A DNA stretch of 11,090 bases, from assembly GCA_964195005.1 (NCBI GenBank), contig CAXMOO010000191.1, positions 1 to 11,090 of the forward strand, given 5' to 3'. This DNA comes from JAUXLW01 sp964195005 (GTDB lineage Bacteria > Actinomycetota > Acidimicrobiia > Spongiisociales > SHLN01). The notes under the pieces are model-generated. The model was given only the letters and a program-made list of their open reading frames with translations, did no database searches and had not been told where the DNA came from. Below, in pieces: positions 1 to 6,563 of the stretch (positions within the stretch are counted from its first letter, which is position 1; each line of letters starts with the position of its first letter). Both the position numbers and the translations under genes were made by a program.

Positions 1-774
1 GAGCTGTGCCGGCGCCACGGCATCCTGGTGTTGCTCGACGCCACCAGGGCGCTGGAGAACGCCTGGTTCATCAAGCAACGCGAGGGCGGTTACGAGGACA
101 GATCGGTGGCGGAGATCCTGCGGGAGATCTGCTCCCACTCCGACGGAGCCACCGTCTCGTCCAAGAAAGACAACCTTGTAAACATCGGTGGCTTCCTGGC
201 GCTGCGCGATCCCGAGCTGGCCCGCGAGGCCCGGGCGCTTCTCGTCGCCTTCGAGGGGCTCCACACTTACGGGGGCATGTCGGGCCGTGACATGGAAGCG
301 CTGGCCCGGGGAATCGAGGAGATGGTGGCCTCCGACGACCACGTCCGGGCCCGGGTCGGACAGGTCGAGTACCTGGGCAACCGCCTGTTCAAAGTGGGGA
401 TCCCGATAGTGCAGCCGATCGGCGGACACGGGGTATTCCTCGACGCCCAGGAGATTCTCCGGCACCTTCCCCAGGACCAGTTCCCGGCCCAGGCACTGAC
501 CGCCGAGCTGTACCTGGAGTCAGGAGTGCGGGGAATGGAGCGCGGGGTGGTCTCGGCGGGCCGGGACCCGGCCACCGGCGACCATCACTACCCCCGGCTG
601 GAGCTGGTCCGTTTGGCGATCCCCCGCCGGGTCTACACCCAGGCCCACATGGATGTCGTCGCCGAGTCGGTGATGGCCGTGCACGAGAACCGGGGGGCGG
701 TACGCGGGCTGCGCTTCACCCACGAGCCGGCGACGCTGCGCTTCTTCCAGGCCCGGTTCGAGCCCATCCCATGA
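1..774 (+). CDS. tpl: Tyrosine phenol-lyase, C-terminal part (5' end outside window)
   Basis: PLP-dependent cytosolic enzyme that splits L-tyrosine into phenol, pyruvate and ammonia. The frame is open from base 1; comparison with the 456-residue Citrobacter enzyme (remembered, not searched) suggests about 200 N-terminal residues are missing. Visible: the cofactor-contacting DATR (Asp at 37-39), the SSKKD segment whose second Lys (166-168) should form the Schiff base, then NIGGF. The choice within the tryptophanase/TPL family rests on three positions: Met at 535-537 and Arg at 541-543 in the G-M-E-R-G motif (Met379 and Arg381 in Citrobacter TPL, Arg381 being the phenol-specificity residue), and Phe at 742-744 in L-R-F-F (Phe448). 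Ends 44 bp before the tryptophanase gene on the same strand, so probably one operon. Family very sure; substrate call strong but inferred from motifs. Confidence 0.88.
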   Translation, partial: ELCRRHGILVLLDATRALENAWFIKQREGGYEDRSVAEILREICSHSDGATVSSKKDNLVNIGGFLALRDPELAREARALLVAFEGLHTYGGMSGRDMEALARGIEEMVASDDHVRARVGQVEYLGNRLFKVGIPIVQPIGGHGVFLDAQEILRHLPQDQFPAQALTAELYLESGVRGMERGVVSAGRDPATGDHHYPRLELVRLAIPRRVYTQAHMDVVAESVMAVHENRGAVRGLRFTHEPATLRFFQARFEPIP

Positions 775-805
775 TCCTCGGATCCAACGCGATCCACTGA
801 GAACC

Positions 806-811
806 AAAGGA
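806..811 (+). promoter_or_regulatory. Ribosome binding site of tnaA
   Basis: AAAGGA lies seven bases before the ATG at 819. It supports that start and shows that the second lyase has its own translation initiation, although the 44-bp gap to the upstream lyase suggests a shared transcript. Confidence 0.7.
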
Positions 812-818
812 ACCCACT

Positions 819-2201
819 ATGCAGTTTGACACCATCATTGAGCCATTCCGGATCCACAGCGTCCAGGCCATCCGCTTCCCCGACAAGCGGGAGCGCGAGG
901 AGGCGTTGCACCGGGTCGGGTACAACCTCTTCGGATTGAACGGCGACGAGGTGATCATCGACCTGCTCACCGACTCGGGCACGGGGGCCATGTCGTCGCG
1001 CCAGTGGGCCGGGATGATGGACGGTGACGAGAGCTACGCCGGCAGCCGGTCGTTCTACCGGTTCCAGGCGGCGGTGCGAGAGCTCACCGGGTTCCCCGAG
1101 GTGGTTCCCACCCACCAGGGGCGGGCAGCCGAGCGCATCCTTTTCTCCGAGACCCTGGGTGAGGGACACGTCGTACCCAACAACACCCACTTCGACACCA
1201 CCCGAGCCAACATCGAGTACCAGGGCGCCGAGGCCCGCGACCTTGTCATCTCCGAAGGACTCGAGCCATCCACCGTCCACCCCTTCAAGGGGAACATGGA
1301 CGTACAGGCGCTGGAAGTGCTGATCGACGAGGTCGGCGTCCAGCGGGTGCCGTTGGTGATGATGACCATCACCAACAATTCCGGCGGAGGCCAGCCGGTG
1401 TCGATGGCCAACCTGCGGGCGGTGCGAAAGGTGTGCCACCGGTTTGGCATCCCGTTTTTCCTGGACGCCTGCCGGTTCGCCGAGAACGCCTACTTCATCA
1501 AGCTGCGCGAGGAGGGCTACGCCGACCACACTCCCACTGAGATCGCCCAGGAGATGTTCTCACTGGTGGACGGCTGCACCTTCTCCGCCAAGAAGGACGG
1601 GCTGGCCAACATCGGTGGCTTCTTGGCGATGAGAGACGCCGAGCTGGCTCGCCGTTGTCGCAACCTCCTCGTCCTCACCGAGGGGTTCCCCACATACGGC
1701 GGGCTGGCCGGATACGACCTAGAGGCGATCGCCATCGGGCTCCATGAGGTACTCGACGAGGACTACCTGCGGTACCGGATCCGCTCGACTGCTTACCTGG
1801 CGGAGAAGGCCGAAGCTCGCGGCGTCCCCATCGTCAAGCCCCCGGGGGGCCACGCCGTGTACATCGACGCCAAAGCACTGCTGCCGCACGTCCCACCCGA
1901 TCAGTACCCGGCCCAGGCGTTGGCAGTGGAGCTGTATAGCACCGGCGGGGTGCGGGGAGTGGAGATCGGTTCGGTGATGTTTGGCGAGGTGCAGCCCGAC
2001 GGAACCGAGACCCCGGCGCCGATGGAGTTGGTGCGACTGGCCATCCCTCGTCGCACCTACACCCAGAGCCACATCGACTTCGTGGCCGAGATCATCATCG
2101 AGGTGGCCGGCCATGCCGACGAGATCCGGGGTTATCGAATCGTGCAGCAGGCGCCCTGGCTGCGCCACTTCACTGCCCGGTTCGAGCCGGTCGGAAGTTG
2201 A
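819..2201 (+). CDS. tnaA: Tryptophanase (tryptophan indole-lyase)
   Basis: PLP enzyme that converts L-tryptophan to indole, pyruvate and ammonia. At 460 aa it matches the family (about 470). Family landmarks in order: EPFRI at the N-terminus, IDLLTDSGTGA, the phosphate-binding THQGRAAE, TNNSGGGQPVS, DACRFAEN (Asp216, Arg219), SAKKD with the expected PLP lysine at residue 259, and LVRLAIPRR. The substrate call rests on V-E-I (Val381, Ile383) where tyrosine phenol-lyase has M-E-R, and on His450 in L-R-H-F, which matches His463 of the E. coli enzyme. Good Shine-Dalgarno before the ATG. Clearly a paralogue of the upstream lyase, from which it differs at just these specificity positions. No tnaC-like leader peptide or tryptophan permease gene is seen nearby. 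Confidence 0.9.
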   Translation: MQFDTIIEPFRIHSVQAIRFPDKREREEALHRVGYNLFGLNGDEVIIDLLTDSGTGAMSSRQWAGMMDGDESYAGSRSFYRFQAAVRELTGFPEVVPTHQGRAAERILFSETLGEGHVVPNNTHFDTTRANIEYQGAEARDLVISEGLEPSTVHPFKGNMDVQALEVLIDEVGVQRVPLVMMTITNNSGGGQPVSMANLRAVRKVCHRFGIPFFLDACRFAENAYFIKLREEGYADHTPTEIAQEMFSLVDGCTFSAKKDGLANIGGFLAMRDAELARRCRNLLVLTEGFPTYGGLAGYDLEAIAIGLHEVLDEDYLRYRIRSTAYLAEKAEARGVPIVKPPGGHAVYIDAKALLPHVPPDQYPAQALAVELYSTGGVRGVEIGSVMFGEVQPDGTETPAPMELVRLAIPRRTYTQSHIDFVAEIIIEVAGHADEIRGYRIVQQAPWLRHFTARFEPVGS

Positions 2202-2551
2202 CGCACACGGGCGGGACCTGAGGCCGTGACCTTGGGGTATGAGTTGAACGTTTGCGGTGACACGTGGTATCTGGCCGATTATTTTTCTCGGATTGTCGGA
2301 TCGGGGAGCCCATGTCGATTATTAGCTGTGGAAAGGGTTTTCGCGCCTTAGTTATCGGTTTCGCGTTCATTGATCTCACTCACAGTGAAGAGGTCGCGAA
2401 AAACATGGTGTAGATTCCCGTCCTAACACGCGAAGGGGTTGGCATCGGCGTCTTACGGAAGCGTCGCACAGCTGCAGGAAACAGCACCGCTCTGCGGGAA
2501 CTCGCCGAGCTGGCGTTCCCGGGCCGAAACGCGATCTACGTCCAGGCGGGA
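2202..2551. other. AT-richer intergenic region with TTTCGCG motifs
   Basis: No convincing gene starts here. The stretch 2255-2410 is visibly richer in A/T than its surroundings and holds three related sites: GGTTTTCGCG at 2336-2345, CGGTTTCGCG at 2357-2366, and the inverted form CGCGAAAAAC at 2395-2404. The outer two form an inverted repeat. Position and composition suit a promoter/operator region for the gene that follows, but no clear -35/-10 pair can be named. From 2414 the frame of the next gene is already open, without an ATG, GTG or TTG. Confidence 0.35.
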
Positions 2552-3421
2552 ATGCGCAGGCTGAGTGAAGTAGGTGATCGCCTGGGAATGACCTCGGGCG
2601 ACACCGTCCGCCTCGCGACCGAGACGTTGCGAACACTCGACGAGCGCGGAGACCTCCAACCCGCCATTGAAGATGTCGTCGAGGCCTTCGATGAGGGCCG
2701 CTTGTTAACCGAAGTCCGCGAGCCGATGAATCTCTATCTGGACCGGACCGCCGTGTCCGCTCTGGCGGTGGCGGTGTGCGAAGCGTGCCGACCGAACATC
2801 GCAGTCCGGGAATCCAACCCGGAGCCGAGCGACACGGAGGAGTCGGTCCCGGCCGCAACCTCTGATGAAAGCGGCGTTGGGCGCGAGCGGCCCGACGGCG
2901 AGACCGGGGTGCCCCCGGTTCAGCTCGAGCATCTTGCCCACTGGCCGGAGCGAACCAGAGACGGCTTTCCCCAGATCACACTGGACGTAAGAGTCTGGTG
3001 GCCGGGACTACCTGAGTGGGAGCAGGCCACCCTCACCGCTCATGTCAGTCAATCACTCGCATTCTCGGGAGAGAACTTCACTCTGCTGATCGAACAGGAA
3101 GGCGATGTCGAGCCCGGCCGGACCAACTCGATCTGGCTCCTGGAGAGAGGCGACCTGGAGGAAGACGTTCCGGTATACGAGCTCCGAGCATCCACCTGGA
3201 ACGTGGGCGACGACGACGCCCACCGGTACCGCTTTCTTTTCACTTCCTCTTCACCCTGGTGTGAGGAGCTCCGGGACTATCTCGCGACCCGCTGGATCAG
3301 GCAGGGCGAGAGCCCGACCGGCCCGGACGAATTCGACTCCACAAATCTCGGAGGCGACCACCCACCGTTTCGACCATTTGCCAAGTTGGCGGGCAAGGAC
3401 TCCGTATCACCACGGCTCTGA
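2552..3421 (+). CDS. Hypothetical protein, 289 aa
   Basis: No family recognised. Codon use is typical of real genes here. Residues 1-75 look helical and charged, followed by a low-complexity acidic linker rich in E, S, D and P (about 85-125). A C-terminal half follows with tryptophans and alternating hydrophobics (WWPGLPEWEQ, YRFLF), suggesting a compact mixed or beta fold. There is no signal peptide or membrane segment. The ATG at 2552 is the only standard start in frame. The same frame reads coding-like back to a TAG at 2411-2413, so the true N-terminus may lie upstream, perhaps behind a frameshift: a TTG at 2439 in another frame follows GAAGGGG. Ends next to the decayed TadE-like gene. Function unknown. 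Confidence 0.65.
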   Translation: MRRLSEVGDRLGMTSGDTVRLATETLRTLDERGDLQPAIEDVVEAFDEGRLLTEVREPMNLYLDRTAVSALAVAVCEACRPNIAVRESNPEPSDTEESVPAATSDESGVGRERPDGETGVPPVQLEHLAHWPERTRDGFPQITLDVRVWWPGLPEWEQATLTAHVSQSLAFSGENFTLLIEQEGDVEPGRTNSIWLLERGDLEEDVPVYELRASTWNVGDDDAHRYRFLFTSSSPWCEELRDYLATRWIRQGESPTGPDEFDSTNLGGDHPPFRPFAKLAGKDSVSPRL

Positions 3422-3451
3422 ACATGACTCGCCTCTGAAAGCAACCAGTAG

Positions 3452-3652
3452 GGGGCGTCGCTGGTTGAGTTTGCACTCATTCCGCCGATCCTGCTGTCGC
3501 TTTTGCTGGGCACCGTGACGGCAGCTCTTTCTTTCAGCAGCAGCCTCGCATTGAACAATGCGGCCCGTGAGACGGTGCGCGTTATGTGCCGTTTGAACGG
3601 GCAAGCGGAGGCGTCGGTGGGAGAGGCATTTTCCGCGCGAAACTGGGGCTGA
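3452..3652 (+). pseudogene. TadE-like pilus-assembly protein, decayed
   Basis: This 66-codon open stretch reads GASLVEFALIPPILLSLLLG, then NNAARETVRV. That is the hallmark N-terminus of TadE/TadG-like minor pilins: glycine-alanine, the Glu of the E-F motif, one membrane helix, then an N-AARE segment. The protein stops after 66 codons; family members usually have 120-150 aa. It has no start codon: a TAG at 3449-3451 closes it upstream. One extra G in the five-G run at 3451-3455 would join it to a coding-like reading S-R-G-A-S-L-V-E upstream, so a one-base deletion or a sequencing error is likely. No other tad genes are in the window. Best read as a remnant. Confidence 0.5.
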
Positions 3653-3659
3653 TGCTCAC

Positions 3660-4094
3660 ACGTGCCGGCCCGTCATGCTCCAGTAGGTCCTCGATACGGA
3701 CCCCGCCATATAAGTCGTGGTGGCATCCGCCGTCCTCGCAGTTCGCGTAAGGGTCTTCGATTGGCTCAGAGATGTACATGGGCTGGTTGTGCCAAGACTC
3801 CCTTGGCAATTGTTAAGCCCCCTGCAGGAAACCAGCAGGTAAACCTGTTGGTCGGATCTGCATCCCCGCCCATGCGACGGATGGAGCACGCTAGCCACCA
3901 AAGTATCTTGGAGGTGGGATTTCCGGGCGACTACACGTAGCAAACTCCATGCTGAGGCCGTATTGACCCACCGCTCGAGGCGACAGCCGTTATGAGGAGG
4001 TTCCTCTGAGTCCGCTCCGTCTCGTGGCTAGCGGCCAGTCTCGGGGGCTAACAGTGCGTTGCCGTAAGCGCACAAGGCCCTCGCTCCGTCTCCC
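3660..4094. other. Gene-poor stretch with a terminator-like hairpin
   Basis: No supported gene. One minus-strand frame, from an ATG at 3776 down through about 3654, gives a plausible acidic peptide with cysteines and histidines (CEDGGCHHDLYGG). It lacks a clear ribosome site and runs on antisense to the TadE remnant, so I do not call it. Near the right end, 4045-4080 folds into a hairpin: GTGCG (4054-4058) pairs with CGCAC (4069-4073), and GGGCT (4045-4049) with AGGCCC (4075-4080). It lies just past the stop of the minus-strand SRPBCC gene and may end that transcript, though no T-run follows. Confidence 0.3.
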
Positions 4095-4604
4095 CTATTC
4101 AGGGTGGAAACTTTCGCGAAGAGCCTTAGCGATGCGGTCGACGAGATTCTTGACGTTGGCCTCGGCAACACGGTGGAGCACCCATCGATCCAACAGCCTG
4201 CCGGGTAGGCCAAGCGGTGGCGTATAGGACCCTTGGAAAGTGAGCTGAGTCAGATCCGGGCCGAGGGGTTCAATCATCAGTTCGGCGTCCATTTGAGGAA
4301 AGAGAGCGGTAGGACCAGTAGCGGTCCAGCTAATTGACAGGGTGACCCTGTCCGCAGTGGCAACGGTGTTTTCTAGATGAAGCTCGACCGTCTTTGCGAT
4401 CAAAGGCGTCTCGGTGCCGCCAACACCGATCCTGGCGGTCAGGCTCTCACCCTCGCGGTATGCGTCGGTGGCCCACTCGTTCAAAGCAAGGTTTTGCGCT
4501 GTAAAGGCCGTTGCCAACTCAGGGAAGGACTGCTCCAGGTGGGTGTAATACTTAACGAACACCGTGTACCTCAAACCCTCCTGTGTTCGCCTGCCAATCA
4601 CCAA
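4095..4604 (-). CDS. SRPBCC-domain (START/polyketide cyclase-like) protein
   Basis: Small cytosolic protein of the SRPBCC fold, which binds hydrophobic ligands in a deep cavity; the ligand cannot be told from sequence. The support is the domain pattern: a central run of beta strands (TVELHLENT, VTLSISW, MDAELMIEPL), then L-T-Q-L-T-F-Q-G-S-Y and a long C-terminal helix (VAEANVKNLVDRIAKAL) typical of these proteins. Length (up to 169 aa) fits. The start is uncertain. The longest frame uses TTG at 4604; a GGAGG at 4577-4581 sits 14 bases before a GTG at 4562, giving 155 aa and perhaps the better start. It stands alone on the minus strand between plus-strand genes. Confidence 0.68.
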   Translation of the reverse strand: MVIGRRTQEGLRYTVFVKYYTHLEQSFPELATAFTAQNLALNEWATDAYREGESLTARIGVGGTETPLIAKTVELHLENTVATADRVTLSISWTATGPTALFPQMDAELMIEPLGPDLTQLTFQGSYTPPLGLPGRLLDRWVLHRVAEANVKNLVDRIAKALRESFHPE

Positions 4605-4817
4605 GGCTCACATGCGGAACGCCATTGCACCACAGGTAACTCGGCGTTTTTAGGAGCGAAGGTCCCAACATTCCACCAACGAATCTAGACGCCGATAGAA
4701 CTCCTCAGACCGGACTTTCAAGCGGTGCCGTTCTGTGCAGTTCATGACTTAAGCCTCTGTTGAGCTTCCCGGTCTGGTCAGACACTTGACGGCCTAAGGG
4801 GGGGCGAGGAGGCGACT

Positions 4818-5087
4818 ATGGGGTTTGATAACTCGCTCACCGACTTCATGACGCACGCTCTGTGCGCTGGGGATGATGAGTTCATTGCCCTCTTGCGGGA
4901 GGAAGCAGACTGTGGACTCTTAGCGAAGAATTACCGGTGTAAGGCAATTTGTTCAAAATGTTCAGTTACTCGGGAGTGCATGACGTGGGCGTTGCATGTC
5001 CAGCCGGTGGCCGGCGTGTGGGCTGGCGTGAACTGGGGGGTTGAGAAGGAACGCCTAGCAGTGCAGAGGAGGAGAACGGCGGCGTGA
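4818..5087 (+). CDS. WhiB-family iron-sulfur transcription regulator
   Basis: 89-aa protein of the WhiB-like (Wbl) family: small actinobacterial proteins that hold a [4Fe-4S] cluster and act on transcription, usually with the primary sigma factor. The four expected ligands are Cys16, Cys45, Cys48 and Cys54 (C-x2-C-x5-C for the last three), followed by the diagnostic turn G-V-W-A-G (66-70; usually G-V/I-W-G-G) and a basic C-terminal tail (QRRRTAA). Two further cysteines, Cys32 and Cys41, are unusual and could affect the redox response. Start supported by GAGGAGG at 4806-4812, five bases before the ATG. The last codons contain a strong ribosome site for an overlapping micro-ORF. Which Wbl subclass is unclear. 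It marks the host, or the element it sits on, as actinobacterial. Confidence 0.9.
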   Translation: MGFDNSLTDFMTHALCAGDDEFIALLREEADCGLLAKNYRCKAICSKCSVTRECMTWALHVQPVAGVWAGVNWGVEKERLAVQRRRTAA

Positions 5088-5134
5088 CCGCTGAGGAGAC
5101 CAGCGTTCAGGCGCTGACGCTGAGGTCGTCATGA
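5084..5134 (+). CDS. Micro-ORF (16 aa) overlapping the whiB stop
   Basis: A GTG overlaps the whiB stop codon as GTGA and opens a frame of 16 codons (VTAEETSVQALTLRSS). A strong Shine-Dalgarno, GAGGAGGAG at 5066-5074, lies nine bases before it inside whiB, far better than chance would usually give. It could be a translationally coupled small peptide, or the start of a gene since cut short by mutation. No family recognised. Confidence 0.35.
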   Translation: MTAEETSVQALTLRSS

Positions 5135-5166
5135 CGACCGACCTCACCCTGGCAAGGCAAGGCTGA
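5131..5166 (+). CDS. Second micro-ORF (11 aa), 4-nt overlap with the first
   Basis: ATG at 5131 overlaps the previous micro-ORF's stop as ATGA. The frame reads MTTDLTLARQG and ends at TGA 5164-5166. A weak GAGG lies upstream at about 5122. Product and expression are unknown; it could be chance or the broken start of a former gene. Confidence 0.25.
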   Translation: MTTDLTLARQG

Positions 5167-5233
5167 TTCGGGGAGGGGTGCCCTTCTCACGACGAGTCGC
5201 CTCACACGCGAGCAAAGGCGGTTCAGTTCGCCA

Positions 5234-5527
5234 ATGAATCACCCCGTCACCTGTGTCTGGTCGGCCACCGACGACTTCCTTCACACTGCTGGAGTCGACA
5301 CGTTGGAAGGGAGAATGACCCCGACCATTCGCGACGGCCTGATCTGGCGGCATTTGGACCTGCCGATTTCCCCACGGTCGGGTAACGATTGGGACCGGGT
5401 CTTCACCGAGCTGGGCGAGCGGGTCCAGGCAAATCGCGCTGAGAGCTACATCGCTCATCTTGAACGCACTCCCGAAACCGCTGGACTCCACCTCCAGCTG
5501 GTCCGTGAGTGGGTCCAAGCTCAATAA
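5234..5527 (+). CDS. Hypothetical protein, 97 aa
   Basis: Not recognised. Third codon positions are strongly G/C, as expected for a real gene here, and the plus-strand reading is preferred over the overlapping minus-strand frame (5144-5572) for that reason. The protein is soluble and rich in tryptophan and charged residues (SGNDWDRVFTELGERVQ). Its C-terminal half looks like two amphipathic helices ending in LQLVREWVQAQ. No signal peptide, membrane segment or cysteine motif. The ribosome site is weak (AAAGG about 14 bases upstream), so the start is uncertain. It lies 146 bp after whiB on the same strand and could share its transcript. Confidence 0.5.
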   Translation: MNHPVTCVWSATDDFLHTAGVDTLEGRMTPTIRDGLIWRHLDLPISPRSGNDWDRVFTELGERVQANRAESYIAHLERTPETAGLHLQLVREWVQAQ

Positions 5528-5990
5528 GAAACCGGAAAGCGGCAACGAGCGACACGTAATCAGTCGCATCACCAGCTCCTTGAGCGATCACACAGTTTGT
5601 CTGGCCTTCTTACGAAATGCGACACCGACGCAGCCACGCAACCCGGCTCGAACCTCCCTCACAGAGCAGCGAACTGGGAGCGGAACATCGGCGTTAGTGC
5701 CCGACTTGTGCCAGTGTCTGTCTGGCCAGCTGAGCAGCCTCGACGAGGCTCAACGCAGATCCTGCATCGACCTCACGGGTAAGCACATCGGCAGGTAGAG
5801 CGGCGCTGAACAACGATGTGGCGCCGGCGCACTGGGAGGTCGTGCTCGGCCATGGGCGAAAGCTAACCGGAAGCCACTGAGAAAGCCCACTGTGGCCCCG
5901 TCACGCGTGTGGTCATCGAGCCCGTACACCGGGGGGCCTCACCTACCGTGAATAGTCAAGGTCGAAGCCCATGTCGTCGAAAGGACCCAG
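5528..5990. other. Gene-poor stretch with a possible minus-strand gene remnant
   Basis: No complete gene. On the minus strand, 5694-5900 is an open frame of 68 codons between stops with no ATG. Its last 39 codons look coding (LPADVLTREVDAGSALSL, then VEAAQLARQTLAQ) and end at TAA 5694-5696. An ATG in another frame upstream (about 5857, reading MAEHDLPV) hints that a frameshift separated the start from this tail. Possible decayed gene; family unknown. The rest shows nothing supportable. The gap ends with AAAGGA at about 5979-5984, the ribosome site of the next gene. Confidence 0.3.
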
Positions 5991-6398
5991 ATGGACTACT
6001 ACCTACGGCACCACGAGCGAGTCGCTTTTGTACTGGAGGCGCATCTCGCCGAAGGTGTTGACAAGGACCTGGCCAAACTCCGGGCCGCCGCCCTTGTTCC
6101 GCCAATCGGTGAGATTCGGACGGCAGGCTACAAGCGAGCGCTCCGCCGTGAATCCCGGGCTTACTCCCGAGCGAGCAAGCAGCTTGGCATGCGGGACGGT
6201 TCTCGGCAGGAGCACGAGGACCTGGCGCTTGAGACGTTGAATAGCTACGCCGCCATTGGACAGGAGCACAACGACGAATGGCTACCTGGCTTTGTCGACC
6301 GCACCGTTGGCGAGTACGCCGCTGGAACTAGTGAGTATCGAACGCTTCGATTTGAACAAATCGACAAGGGCGCTGGGGATTCGGAATTTCCCAACTGA
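5991..6398 (+). CDS. Hypothetical protein, 135 aa
   Basis: No family recognised. The start is well supported: AAAGGA sits just ahead of the ATG with normal spacing. The protein is highly charged and mostly helical by eye (EAHLAEGVDKDLAKLRAAAL, then KRALRRESRAYSRASKQ), without cysteines, signal peptide or membrane segments. The basic middle (about 45-75) could contact nucleic acid, but that is only a guess from charge. It stands alone on the plus strand, converging with the minus-strand exporter operon, with a 165-bp gap between them. Confidence 0.55.
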   Translation: MDYYLRHHERVAFVLEAHLAEGVDKDLAKLRAAALVPPIGEIRTAGYKRALRRESRAYSRASKQLGMRDGSRQEHEDLALETLNSYAAIGQEHNDEWLPGFVDRTVGEYAAGTSEYRTLRFEQIDKGAGDSEFPN

Positions 6399-6456
6399 AT
6401 TGTTTCCACAGTTCCGACTGGTAATTGAAGCGCTTTGCGCGTCGTGATTGCTGGGC

Positions 6457-6473
6457 GCGACCTTCGGGTTATG
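6457..6473. repeat. 17-bp direct repeat, left copy (tRNA-Met-derived core)
   Basis: GCGACCTTCGGGTTATG here is identical and in the same orientation to 8511-8527, which lies inside a truncated tRNA-Met. On the minus strand it covers the anticodon CAT, the 3' strand of the anticodon stem and the start of the T-arm. This left copy has no tRNA halves on either side. Similarity stops at both edges. Confidence 0.6.
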
Positions 6474-6543
6474 TGTTATTCCGTTGCCGTGGCAGGTTAC
6501 CCCTTCGGATGCTTCCGGTGTGGGCCGATTACCTGCGGGGCTA

Positions 6544-6558
6544 GCGCCGGTTCGGCGC
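6544..6558. terminator. Hairpin after the ABC operon
   Basis: GCGCCG (6544-6549) and CGGCGC (6553-6558) form a perfect six-pair stem with a three-base loop, just past the stop of the minus-strand permease gene. No T-run follows, so termination is only suggested by position. Confidence 0.4.
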
Positions 6559-6563
6559 CCGCC

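Noticed and set aside
633..1529. Long minus-strand open frame (298 aa) antisense to the two lyases
   Set aside because: High-GC shadow: the plus strand has two clear enzymes with catalytic motifs, and the antisense protein shows no domain or ribosome site.
2376..2858. Minus-strand frame of 160 aa
   Set aside because: Arginine/proline-rich antisense reading of the 289-aa gene and its upstream region; no start signal.
3582..3809. Minus-strand ORF with CEDGGCHHD motif
   Set aside because: No ribosome site at either ATG, and the last third is antisense to the TadE remnant; not enough to call a gene.
5784..5804. Degenerate extra copy of the right-hand repeat (GCACATCGGCAGGTAGAGCGG-like)
   Set aside because: It aligns with copy C only with gaps, and lies in the possible minus-strand coding tail (L-P-A-D-V), so chance is likely. 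It would deserve another look if a repeat model is built.
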